Source: Emticicia aquatica (GTDB lineage Bacteria; Bacteroidota; Bacteroidia; Cytophagales; Spirosomataceae). Taken from it: a stretch of DNA of 64,000 nucleotides. Below, in pieces: positions 1-7,455 of the stretch. Where the stretch lies: NCBI RefSeq assembly GCF_923079645.1, contig NZ_CAKLPY010000003.1:62001-126000 (forward strand). Direction: 5' to 3'. The notes under the pieces were generated by a model that did no database searches, had not been told where the DNA came from, and saw only the letters and a program-made list of their open reading frames with translations. The position numbers were made by a program, and so were the translations under genes. Each line of letters starts with the position of its first letter. The stretch's first letter is position 1.

Positions 1-387
1 TGCCCATTGATAAGCATGTTTTACTTGATTCGGAATTTGTAAGTCGCCCACAACTTGTGAGTGTAAACCCATTGCAACTTCAAACAAATATTTTACTGCC
101 TCGTTGTGATTAGAAATTATATCGAAAAATGGAAAAATTTCACTCGAATTAAGTATCTTTTGGCTGGCAATTAAGCGAATAATATTTTCGCCTAAGTCAC
201 TTTCAGAGCAGTAATATATTTCAGTACGGTTGCAAGTAGAAAGCACAAGCACTTCCGAAACATCGTAAGTTTCACGAATCTTTAGCATTAATGCTTTAGC
301 TTCTTCTTCGTTAAGTGCAATTTGGCCTCTGACTGGAAGTGAGGCTTTTTTATGCGAAATTGTTATTGCTTTAAATAGTCCGTGCAT
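1..387 (-). CDS. hemA: Glutamyl-tRNA reductase, N-terminal part (cut by window edge)
   Basis: Catalyses NADPH-dependent reduction of glutamyl-tRNA to glutamate-1-semialdehyde, the first committed step of C5-pathway tetrapyrrole synthesis. The reading frame starts at an ATG at 387 and stays open for 129 codons to the window edge. The translation begins MHGLFKAITISHKKASLPVR, carries the hallmark STCNRTEIY motif whose Cys is the catalytic thioester residue, and later a G-D-L-Q-I-P-N-Q-V-K segment typical of the end of the catalytic domain. The NADPH-binding and dimerisation domains lie outside the window. A -7 box (406-413) and a large palindrome (451-485) lie directly upstream. Confidence 0.93.
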   Translation of the reverse strand, partial: MHGLFKAITISHKKASLPVRGQIALNEEEAKALMLKIRETYDVSEVLVLSTCNRTEIYYCSESDLGENIIRLIASQKILNSSEIFPFFDIISNHNEAVKYLFEVAMGLHSQVVGDLQIPNQVKHAYQWA

Positions 388-405
388 TTTTTCTTAAATA
401 GTATG

Positions 406-413
406 CAAATTTA
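406..413 (-). promoter_or_regulatory. Candidate -7 box for hemA
   Basis: On the minus strand this reads TAAATTTG, an exact match to the Bacteroidota -7 consensus TAnnTTTG. It would place the transcription start near 399, about 12 nt before the hemA ATG. I do not see a clear -33 TTG partner, so the call rests on the box and its position. Confidence 0.5.
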
Positions 414-450
414 CAGTCAGATTACTTATGATTGATATGATTTTAGTCAG

Positions 451-485
451 TTTAATTAATTTAGAATTATTCTAAATTAATTAAA
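451..485. repeat. 35-bp perfect palindrome upstream of hemA
   Basis: The arm TTTAATTAATTTAGAAT (451-467) is followed by one T and then its exact reverse complement (469-485). It lies about 50-85 bp upstream of the predicted hemA start point. Its length and lack of any mismatch suggest an operator or cruciform-forming site, but the all-AT flanks make some self-complementarity likely by chance. Confidence 0.7.
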
Positions 486-810
486 GCTATATTTTATCAT
501 TTTCTAAAAAAAATACAAAACTTAACAAGTACTTTTCAGAATAATATTCGTTATCAATGTTAGTTTTCAAATGTTTCTTTTGTTCTAAAGCATTTCGCCT
601 TGTTTCAACTAAATTATACTAAAACTAAAAATCTAGCATAACTATCTGTCGGTTGTTCAATAAATAGTTTCTTTAATTATTTACGATTTTTCAACGCAAA
701 TAGTTTGGTAGAATGATAGGTAAAAAGTAAAATTCAATAATTTGGAACAATTCTAAACAAAGAACTGAGTATTATTGAGACTTGAATAGTCGAATAAAAT
801 TTTAATTATT

Positions 811-2013
811 ATGGCAAGAAGAGAGGTTTTTGTGAATATTTATGAGCAAATCACTGGTTGGCGGTTTGTTGCAATTGCTGTTTTGCTCACTATTGGGATT
901 GGAGTTTTGTACTATTTCAATCAATTGGGAAATCAAGTAGAGGAACGTGAGAAAAAATATGCTTTGCTTTATGCCGCTGGTGTTAAGTTTTTTGTTGAAA
1001 AAAGTGTAGAAAGTAGCTGTGATTATACTTTTGTTCAAGAAGTTTTGGAAGCAAATGAAACAATTCCTGCTATTTTAGTGCATAATGGAGTGCCAATTAA
1101 TAATATCAATATTGTTGAATTTGCAGATACAACGCACAACTGGACGGTGAAAGAAAAAGAAATGATTTTGTATTCTAAAATTGCCGAAATGGCTGATGAA
1201 CATCCGCCGTTTGAGTTTTCGATTGGGAAAGATAAAGTTTCTTTATATTACAGTAACTCCTTGGTGGCCAAACAATTACGTTATTTTCCATATATTCTTT
1301 TAGGAACATTTTTAATTTTTGGTTCATTGGCATTTATCGCTTATAGCTCGTCTCGAAAAGCAGAACAAAATAGAGTTTGGGTGGGTTTGGCCAAAGAAAC
1401 GGCTCATCAACTTGGCACACCGATTTCGGCATTAATGGCTTGGGTAGAAGTATTGCGTTCAAACCCTGATTTTGATGCAAGTATTGGCGATGAAATGGAA
1501 AAAGATGTAAAACGATTGGAGACAATTACGACTCGTTTTTCAAATATTGGTTCGATTCCACACATGAGTGAAGAACCTATTTCGGAATTAATTGAGCAAA
1601 CATTACATTATTTAGAACGCCGTATTTCGACCAAAGTAAAAGTGCATTTTGATAGCCAATTGCCTGATAATGTGAAAGTTAAACTCAATAAACATTTGGT
1701 TGAATGGGTGATTGAAAACTTATGTAAAAATGCCGTTGATGCAATGGGAGGCATTGGTGAATTGTTTGTGAAATTGACACCAATAGGGAAAAATACGATA
1801 GCAATTGATATTCGTGATACAGGAAAAGGTATTTCAAAAGGAAATGTTCGACGGATTTTTAGGCCAGGTTTTAGCACTAAAAAACGTGGTTGGGGACTTG
1901 GCCTGACTCTCGCAAAGCGTATTATTGAAAACTATCATGATGGAAAACTTTTCGTGAAAGAAACCCAAATTGATAAAGGAACAACATTTAGGATTGTATT
2001 GGAAACAGTATAG
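811..2013 (+). CDS. Membrane sensor histidine kinase
   Basis: A 400-aa inner-membrane sensor kinase. Membrane helices are seen at about residues 17-36 and 160-178, bracketing an extracytoplasmic sensor of about 120 residues with no recognised domain. There is no obvious HAMP linker: the second helix runs almost directly into the phosphoacceptor helix, where His199 lies in AHQLGTPISAL. The ATP-binding domain shows the N box (ENLCKNAVDAM), the G1 box (DTGKGI), an F box (FRPGFSTKK) and the G2 box (GWGLGLTLAKRI). No response regulator is adjacent, so it is an orphan whose partner is unknown. It converges with the hydrolase gene downstream, with a shared hairpin across both stop codons. Confidence 0.88.
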   Translation: MARREVFVNIYEQITGWRFVAIAVLLTIGIGVLYYFNQLGNQVEEREKKYALLYAAGVKFFVEKSVESSCDYTFVQEVLEANETIPAILVHNGVPINNINIVEFADTTHNWTVKEKEMILYSKIAEMADEHPPFEFSIGKDKVSLYYSNSLVAKQLRYFPYILLGTFLIFGSLAFIAYSSSRKAEQNRVWVGLAKETAHQLGTPISALMAWVEVLRSNPDFDASIGDEMEKDVKRLETITTRFSNIGSIPHMSEEPISELIEQTLHYLERRISTKVKVHFDSQLPDNVKVKLNKHLVEWVIENLCKNAVDAMGGIGELFVKLTPIGKNTIAIDIRDTGKGISKGNVRRIFRPGFSTKKRGWGLGLTLAKRIIENYHDGKLFVKETQIDKGTTFRIVLETV

Positions 2014-2038
2014 AATATCGATAAATCTATACTATTTC
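2002..2038. terminator. Hairpin over two convergent stop codons
   Basis: AGTATAGA (2007-2014) pairs with TCTATACT (2026-2033), and the stem extends outward as GAAA/TTTC with one mismatch. It overlaps the stop codons of the kinase (+) and the hydrolase (-). The T tracts are weak, so it is a probable rather than certain bidirectional terminator. Confidence 0.45.
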
Positions 2039-2823
2039 TTTAAAAAAATGGCTACTTCTTTTGCAAAGGCCTCCGATTGTGATGTATTTCCATGATTTCC
2101 AGGAACAGTTTTTAGTGTTGATTGAGGTAATATTTTTGCTAAATCAGCAGGATTGCCATTGTCTAAATCTTGGTCGCCAGCAATCACTAACACCTGTTTT
2201 TTGACTTTAGAAAGTTGAGTAGGAGTAGTGGCAGGTTGTACTTTTTGCAAAAATCCCATGACTAAAGTATCAACGCCATTTCTTTTGGCACTTTCAATTG
2301 CCCCTTTTGTTTCGGGATAAAGATGTGCTTTTCCTGAAAAAGCTTCAGCAAACATTTTGCGTCTTTCCCAATTCGGATTGGTAAAATCAGCCCCAACGCC
2401 ACCCACAACTGCTTTGTGAATATGTTTGTCTAAAATCAATTGCCGAGCAGTCAATATAGCACCTCTTGAATAGCCTACTACATCATATTTTTTGAAACCC
2501 AAATGTTTCATCAGAGCCATTACATCTTTTATTTCAGCATTATTTTCGTAAGCTGTGAGCGAATGAGGTTTATCCGAAAGCCCATTTCCACGTAAATCAA
2601 GCGTGATAACCTTAAAGCCTTCTTTGACTAATTCAGGAATTAATGCCCCACGTTTCAATGAATTACTATTACTCATAAAACCATGCACCAAAACTACTGG
2701 AAAACCTTCGCCTTTTACATCATAATGAATTTTTGTTCCATCAAAAGAGGTAAATAAAGGCTCTCTATCTGGTTGAGAAAATGCTACAAATGAGCAAAAA
2801 AACAGATAAATGAAGGTTTTCAT
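2032..2823 (-). CDS. Secreted alpha/beta hydrolase
   Basis: A 263-aa alpha/beta-hydrolase-fold protein. Residues 1-16 form a short signal peptide ending FVAFSQ, so it acts in the periplasm or outside. The oxyanion-loop motif LVHGFM is at 45-50, the nucleophile elbow GYSRG puts Ser119 at the tip, the acid is probably Asp219 (GDQD) and the catalytic His is His244 (PGNHG). These residues are in the order expected of an esterase, lipase or peptidase of this fold, but the substrate cannot be told from sequence. It lies 88 bp downstream of an acyl-CoA dehydrogenase on the same strand, separated by a hairpin, so it may be transcribed separately. Confidence 0.87.
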   Translation of the reverse strand: MKTFIYLFFCSFVAFSQPDREPLFTSFDGTKIHYDVKGEGFPVVLVHGFMSNSNSLKRGALIPELVKEGFKVITLDLRGNGLSDKPHSLTAYENNAEIKDVMALMKHLGFKKYDVVGYSRGAILTARQLILDKHIHKAVVGGVGADFTNPNWERRKMFAEAFSGKAHLYPETKGAIESAKRNGVDTLVMGFLQKVQPATTPTQLSKVKKQVLVIAGDQDLDNGNPADLAKILPQSTLKTVPGNHGNTSQSEAFAKEVAIFLKK

Positions 2824-2856
2824 GGTTGATATATTTAAAAAAATTGATTGGAAGAA

Positions 2857-2890
2857 CTCAGATTTGCACCGTTTTTAGTACAAATCTGAG
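2857..2890 (-). terminator. Hairpin after the acyl-CoA dehydrogenase gene
   Basis: A perfect 10-bp stem, CTCAGATTTG (2857-2866) with CAAATCTGAG (2881-2890), has a 14-nt loop and begins 21 nt beyond the dehydrogenase stop codon. No strong T run follows on the minus strand, so it could be an mRNA-stability or processing hairpin instead of an intrinsic terminator. Confidence 0.45.
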
Positions 2891-2911
2891 CTAGTGATGT
2901 ATTAAAAATTT

Positions 2912-4153
2912 TTATTTTTTACGTGTATCCAAGCCGTAGCCTTTCAAAATGCCACGAGCCAAAGCCGTTTTGTGAACTTCGTCAGCACCATCATAAATAC
3001 GAGCGGCACGTTCGTGAGCATACCAATACGAAAGCAAAATATCATTTGTCATGCCCAATGCTCCATGTGTTTGAATAGCTCGGTCAATTACTCGAAGCAT
3101 CATATTTGCCGTAAAAAATTTAATCATTGAAATTTCGTCACGTACGGCTGCTGCACCTTTTTCATCGATATTTTTGGCAGTTCTAAGAACCAAAAGTCTT
3201 GCGGCATCTATTTCGGCTCTACTTTCAGCAATAAATCCTTGAATAAATTGTTTTTCACCAAGCACAACACCTTCTTCCATTTCTCTCGCAACGGCGTAGC
3301 GGCACATCAAATCAAAACTACGTTCAGCAATACCAATAAAACGCATACAATGGTGAATTCGGCCTGGGCCGAGGCGTTCTTGTGCTAATAAAAAACCCGA
3401 ACCTTCCATCCCAATGAGATTCCCTTGTGGCACTCTGACGTTTTCATATATAACCTCAGCGTGGCTTGCCCAACTATCGCCTGTATGCCCCATGATTGGT
3501 ATATTGCGAATAAATTTATAGCCTGGAGTATCAAGTGGAACAATGATTTGACTCGCACGTTTGTGTGGTGCTGCATCAGGATTTGTAACTGCCATCACCA
3601 CTGCAAAAGCAGCTCCATCAGCCGATGATGTAAACCATTTATGGCCATTAATAATATAATCGTCTCCATCTTTTACGGCAGTTGTACCCATTCTGGTCGG
3701 ATTTGAGCCTGCAAATTCTGGCTCGGTCATAGAGAAGCAACTCCTAATTTCGCCATCCATTAATGGCTTCAAATATTGGTCCTTTAGGTGCTTTGGAGCA
3801 TATTTATGCATTAATTCAGTATTTCCGATGTCAGGGGCTTGTGTGTTAAAAACGTAATGACCAAAAGGAGAACTTGCCAAAACTTCACTGATTTGCCCAA
3901 ATTCACAAAGAGTTAGACCAAGTCCGCCATCTTCAATAGGTAAATGCAAACCCCATAGTCCAGCTTGTTTTACTAAAGCTCTTTTTTCTTTTAAAATTGG
4001 CTCAACAAACGAAAAATTATGCAGTAAATTATCAGTTGTTTCGAGTGGATATAATTCATTTTCCACAAAAGACTTAATTTTAGGTAGTAAGTCTTTGATT
4101 TTTTCAGTTATAAATAGGCTTTCCATTTTATTGGTTTTAATTGTTGATTCCAT
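2912..4153 (-). CDS. Acyl-CoA dehydrogenase family protein (ACAD10/11-like)
   Basis: A 413-aa FAD flavoenzyme predicted to introduce the alpha-beta double bond into acyl-CoA thioesters. The middle domain shows the flavin-contact segment CFSMTEPEFAGSNPTRM and later HKWFTSSADGA. The C-terminal helical domain holds QTHGALGM and RAARIYDGADEVHKTALAR. At the position of the usual MCAD-type catalytic Glu (YEG) it has YDG, as in the ACAD10/11 branch. The length is normal for the family. The start is either the first ATG or the ATG at residue 10, which would begin MESLFITEK; neither can be excluded. No other fatty-acid degradation gene lies next to it. Confidence 0.88.
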   Translation of the reverse strand: MESTIKTNKMESLFITEKIKDLLPKIKSFVENELYPLETTDNLLHNFSFVEPILKEKRALVKQAGLWGLHLPIEDGGLGLTLCEFGQISEVLASSPFGHYVFNTQAPDIGNTELMHKYAPKHLKDQYLKPLMDGEIRSCFSMTEPEFAGSNPTRMGTTAVKDGDDYIINGHKWFTSSADGAAFAVVMAVTNPDAAPHKRASQIIVPLDTPGYKFIRNIPIMGHTGDSWASHAEVIYENVRVPQGNLIGMEGSGFLLAQERLGPGRIHHCMRFIGIAERSFDLMCRYAVAREMEEGVVLGEKQFIQGFIAESRAEIDAARLLVLRTAKNIDEKGAAAVRDEISMIKFFTANMMLRVIDRAIQTHGALGMTNDILLSYWYAHERAARIYDGADEVHKTALARGILKGYGLDTRKK

Positions 4154-4296
4154 AAATATTTCATAAAGTTAGTTTTACAATCGTGATAGCACAATATTTT
4201 AGGTTTTTTCTTGAAAAATAGTTTAAATTTGGTGTTTCCATCACGTTTATCAATTCGTTTTTTCGTTAAAATATTTAAATTACTATCCTATTATTG

Positions 4297-5691
4297 ATGA
4301 TTCAACGCTTAATTTTTTTTGTTTTTTTGTTTTTACAAATTGCTTATTTTGAGTGCTTTGCGGATGAGGTCGTTATGATTCGTCAGGTTAAAGTAGTTGG
4401 AAATATTCGGACAAAAGAAAAGATCATTTTTCGTGAAATGTTTGTAAAAGTAAACGACACTTTGCAAAAAGAACAACTTGCTAAGCTTTTGGAAGCTGAC
4501 CGAAAGAAAATTTTCAATACTAATTTATTTATTACCGTAAAAGTTACTTCACAAGAACTTGATAATCAACAAGTTGATGTTTTGGTAGAAGTCAAGGAAC
4601 GTTTGTTTTTTGTTTTTTTGCCTGTGTTTTATTTAGCAGATAGAAATATAAATGAGTGGTGGTACGAACGAAACCATGATTTGAGAAGAACGATTTATGG
4701 TGTTTTTGGCAAACATGCCAATCTGACTGGTAACAATGACCAATTGAAAATTAGGGCAGAAGTTGGTTTTATACCTAATTTTGAAATTGCTTACAGTACA
4801 CCTTATTTAGACAAAAGCTTGAAAACAACATTACTAATGGGGGCGTTTTATGGCATTAATAAAACGATGGTTTATCGAACTTGGCAAGATAAATTTCAGT
4901 TTGTTGAAAGCGAAAAACGTCAGCGAGAACGCCTAAATTTATATCTAGTACTTTCACGACGAACTGGTTTTTTTCAAAATCAATCGCTTGAAATAAGTTA
5001 CAATCAAACCCAAATTGGAGATACAGTTGCTTTGCTGAATCCAAATTATTTTTTGAACGGTAGAACTCAGCAGAAGTATTTTTTGCTTAATTATAGTTAT
5101 ATTTATGATAGAAGAGATAACCGACAATATGCATTGAAAGGTTATAGAGTTGGTTTTCAGGCAACAAAATATGGCTTAACTGCTCGAAATGACATCAATC
5201 AATTAAACTTGAGTGCATCATTTAGTCAATATTTGCCTCTTTCTGGAAACTTTTACGGTAATTATAGTCTAAGAGGAAAGGTATCTTTTCCGCAGAAACA
5301 ACCTTTTTTACAAACACAAGGGTTGGGTTATCGAAACGATTTAGTGCGTGGTTATGAACTTTATGTAATTGATGGGCAAAGCTATGGATTAATAAAAACC
5401 AACTTGAAATACCGAGCTTTAGACCATATTTTTGATTTAAGTAAGTTTTTAAAAATAAAGCAATTTAATGTACTACCCGTAGCAGCTTACGTCAACACTT
5501 TTCTTGACGTTGGGTATGTGAAAAATAATTTTCCAGCGTTAAACAATACCAAACTTGCGAATAAATGGTTAGTTGGTGGTGGGATTGGCTTAGATGTGGT
5601 CACTTGGTACAATGTAGTTGGTCGATTAAACTATTCGTTGAATGGTTCAGGTGAGAAACGTTTATTTTTCAACTTATCACGTGAGTTTTAA
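4297..5691 (+). CDS. Omp85-family outer-membrane protein with one POTRA domain
   Basis: A 464-aa outer-membrane protein. I start it at the ATG at 4297; the TTG just before is also in frame. A signal peptide covers about residues 1-22. Residues 25-100 form a POTRA-like unit (IRQVKVVGNIRTKEKIIFREM, then LLEADRKKIFNTNLF), and the remainder is a series of alternating beta strands ending in RLFFNLSREF with the C-terminal Phe typical of outer-membrane barrels. It is shorter than BamA (usually five POTRA repeats) and looks like the short TamA/BamA-like proteins of Bacteroidota. A specific cargo is unknown. A small lipoprotein follows 53 bp later and may be a partner. Confidence 0.82.
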   Translation: MIQRLIFFVFLFLQIAYFECFADEVVMIRQVKVVGNIRTKEKIIFREMFVKVNDTLQKEQLAKLLEADRKKIFNTNLFITVKVTSQELDNQQVDVLVEVKERLFFVFLPVFYLADRNINEWWYERNHDLRRTIYGVFGKHANLTGNNDQLKIRAEVGFIPNFEIAYSTPYLDKSLKTTLLMGAFYGINKTMVYRTWQDKFQFVESEKRQRERLNLYLVLSRRTGFFQNQSLEISYNQTQIGDTVALLNPNYFLNGRTQQKYFLLNYSYIYDRRDNRQYALKGYRVGFQATKYGLTARNDINQLNLSASFSQYLPLSGNFYGNYSLRGKVSFPQKQPFLQTQGLGYRNDLVRGYELYVIDGQSYGLIKTNLKYRALDHIFDLSKFLKIKQFNVLPVAAYVNTFLDVGYVKNNFPALNNTKLANKWLVGGGIGLDVVTWYNVVGRLNYSLNGSGEKRLFFNLSREF

Positions 5692-5744
5692 TTTTTTGGT
5701 ACTTACTTTACGTGTTTTTACTCAATATATTTCTTTAAAAGTGT

Positions 5745-6287
5745 ATGAAAATTTATTTTTTTGTTCTAAGTTTGTTGTTATTCTCGTGCAGTAACCCAAA
5801 AGATACACAAAAAGTGGAAGTTTTAAGCCCACCTACAACCCCTACCGCTGCCCCACGTGGCGTTCAAAAGCTGCTACGTAACATTATGGGTACGGGTGGA
5901 GGCCTCGTTAGAGGCGTCCAATTCGGCGATGCTATTTCAGATGTGAAAAGTAAAGAAAAAGCCGAACTTTTCGAAGAAGAAGAAACCCATATCGGTTATA
6001 CTTTTGATACCGATAGTTTTGAAACTGTTGATATTCTTTATGAAAAAGACAAGCAAAACCGTGTTTCTGGAATTGAGTTGGATATTTACATGAATTCCGA
6101 TGTGTCTAATGATAGTTTAAAGAACGAAATAGCTAAACAATTTACGACTCGTTTTGGAAATCCTTTGGACACGACAAATTCTACTTGGCAAATTAAACCC
6201 AACGGAAGAGTAACGATTAAAGTTGTAAAAAATAAACTCGATAGAGGATTAGAAATTAAATTCATCAAGAATTCAGAAGCAATATAA
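5745..6287 (+). CDS. Small lipoprotein of unknown function
   Basis: A 180-aa protein starting MKIYFFVLSLLLFSCSNPKD, a clear type II signal peptide with lipobox LFSC and lipidation at Cys15. A Pro/Thr-rich linker follows, then a globular part beginning RGVQFGDAISDVKSKEKAE that resembles short, repeating G-x-s-x-d-V motifs seen in BamE-like lipoproteins, but I cannot assign it to a family. It follows the Omp85-like gene by 53 bp, so an accessory role in outer-membrane insertion is possible, by analogy with Bam lipoproteins. A strong terminator closes the unit. Confidence 0.75.
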   Translation: MKIYFFVLSLLLFSCSNPKDTQKVEVLSPPTTPTAAPRGVQKLLRNIMGTGGGLVRGVQFGDAISDVKSKEKAELFEEEETHIGYTFDTDSFETVDILYEKDKQNRVSGIELDIYMNSDVSNDSLKNEIAKQFTTRFGNPLDTTNSTWQIKPNGRVTIKVVKNKLDRGLEIKFIKNSEAI

Positions 6288-6316
6288 TAACGCTTTATTT
6301 GATAAAAATATTCAAC

Positions 6317-6357
6317 AAAAAGCTCATAAACCAAGCCAATGGTTTATGAGCTTTTTT
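6317..6357 (+). terminator. Intrinsic terminator after the Omp85/lipoprotein unit
   Basis: AGCTCATAAACC pairs with GGTTTATGAGCT around an 8-nt loop. The stem is flanked by an A run and followed by TTTTTT, so it may also work on the opposite strand, though no gene there needs it. Confidence 0.85.
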
Positions 6358-6509
6358 GTTTTAAATACTTGGAAATTAGGAGTTCAAGTTTTTTTTAAAC
6401 TAATTGAAAAACAATAATGAAAATTTTTGGGAATTTGATTGTACTTTAGCATTGGTTTTGAAATACCATAAAACACCGCTGTAATATTTAATATTTCCTA
6501 ATCCAAGTT

Positions 6510-7292
6510 ATGAAGACCAAAATAAAACTAACCCTCGGTATATTACTGATGGGTCATTTGATATTATGTAGTTGTGAAGGTCCAGAAGGTCCACAAGGAG
6601 CTAAAGGTGACCAAGGATTACAAGGGCCTAAAGGAGATACTGGTGCAACAGGAGCGACTGGTGAAACAGGTGCTGCTGGTGCAACTGGAGCGACAGGTTT
6701 ACAAGGTCCAGCAGGCCCAACTGGAGCAACAGGTCCTCAAGGTCCAGCAGGAGCGACAGGCCCCAAAGGAGATACAGGTGCAACAGGTGCTACTGGACCT
6801 CAAGGCCCAGCAGGAGCGGCAGGCCCTAAAGGAGATACAGGAGCAACTGGAGCAACTGGCCCTCAAGGTCCCGCAGGCCCAGCAGGAACAGGTTCACTAA
6901 GTGTGGTTTATTCGGATTGGTTTACTCCCGCTTTTGTTGATTGGCAAAAATTAACAGAAAAAAATTATTTATATAGTGTAATAGAAACAAAAATTACACA
7001 AGAAATAATAGATAAAGGTGTAGTTCTGGCTTATACAAGACAAGTTGCAAGTGGGCCTGCTTATTTACTGCCGTTAATGTTAGAAACAAGCTCAGGACTA
7101 ACCAATTATAATGTTTCGGCAGCTTTAGGCAAAGTGAATATAACATTTGTCGAATTATTAGACATTCAAGGGAAACCCGCCACAGGTTTACAATTTAGAT
7201 ATGTGATAATTCCTGGTGGAATTCTGACAAGAGCTAATTTAGATTATACCAATTTCAACGAAGTGGCTAAAGCATTTGGGATTCCAAAATAA
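6510..7292 (+). CDS. Collagen-like triple-repeat lipoprotein
   Basis: A 260-aa protein. The N-terminus is a lipoprotein signal peptide (probable lipidated Cys22 in LCSC). From Gly24 to Gly126 there are about 34 uninterrupted Gly-X-Y triplets rich in Pro, Ala, Thr, Lys-Gly-Asp and Pro-Gln-Gly, as in bacterial collagen-like proteins that form triple helices. A globular C-terminal domain of about 130 residues follows, beginning [12 protein letters not shown], and may act as trimerisation or binding head. Glycines are almost strictly in register. The protein is expected to sit on the outer membrane, possibly on the surface. The gene stands alone between two terminators. The function of the head domain is not recognised. 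Confidence 0.85.
   Translation: MKTKIKLTLGILLMGHLILCSCEGPEGPQGAKGDQGLQGPKGDTGATGATGETGAAGATGATGLQGPAGPTGATGPQGPAGATGPKGDTGATGATGPQGPAGAAGPKGDTGATGATGPQGPAGPAGTGSLSVVYSDWFTPAFVDWQKLTEKNYLYSVIETKITQEIIDKGVVLAYTRQVASGPAYLLPLMLETSSGLTNYNVSAALGKVNITFVELLDIQGKPATGLQFRYVIIPGGILTRANLDYTNFNEVAKAFGIPK
6732..6857 (+). repeat. 63-bp tandem repeat inside the collagen-like gene
   Basis: Two full 21-residue units (75-95 and 96-116, each GPQGPAGA then T or A, then [12 protein letters not shown]) lie in tandem, and a third begins at residue 117. The copies are near-identical in protein and very similar in DNA, which makes this tract prone to length change by slippage or recombination. Confidence 0.8.
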
Positions 7293-7313
7293 TGATTTGC
7301 GATATTATTCAGT

Positions 7314-7342
7314 AAAAAAGACACTTTATAGTGTCTTTTTTT
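7314..7342 (+). terminator. Intrinsic terminator after the collagen-like gene
   Basis: AAAAAAGACAC and GTGTCTTTTTTT pair around the loop TTTATA, followed directly by the T run, 21 nt after the stop codon. Confidence 0.87.
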
Positions 7343-7455
7343 ATGTCTGTTGATTACAAAAGGTGAAATGATAGTTTTTGGAATGCAAAAAAATAATAAG
7401 TAGTTTTGAACTTGTTATTTGCCTGAATTATTATTTATCCGACACAACTAAAACT

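Larger units (their letters stand above)
388..810. other. Divergent intergenic region hemA / sensor kinase
   Basis: This 423-bp AT-rich gap separates hemA from the kinase gene on the other strand. It holds a hemA-side -7 box and a 35-bp perfect palindrome, both listed separately. I see no convincing coding potential and no exact TAnnTTTG box close to the kinase start. Confidence 0.6.

Noticed and set aside
5692..5744. CACGTG and ACGTGTTTTT as a terminator between the Omp85 and lipoprotein genes
   Set aside because: The arms are 5-6 bp with a loop of about 30 nt; too weak, and the genes look co-transcribed.
6574..6900. A 108-residue second open frame inside the collagen-like gene
   Set aside because: It exists because the Gly-X-Y codon repeat lacks stops in the next frame; its translation is a Val/Gln/Leu-rich repeat with no gene-like features.
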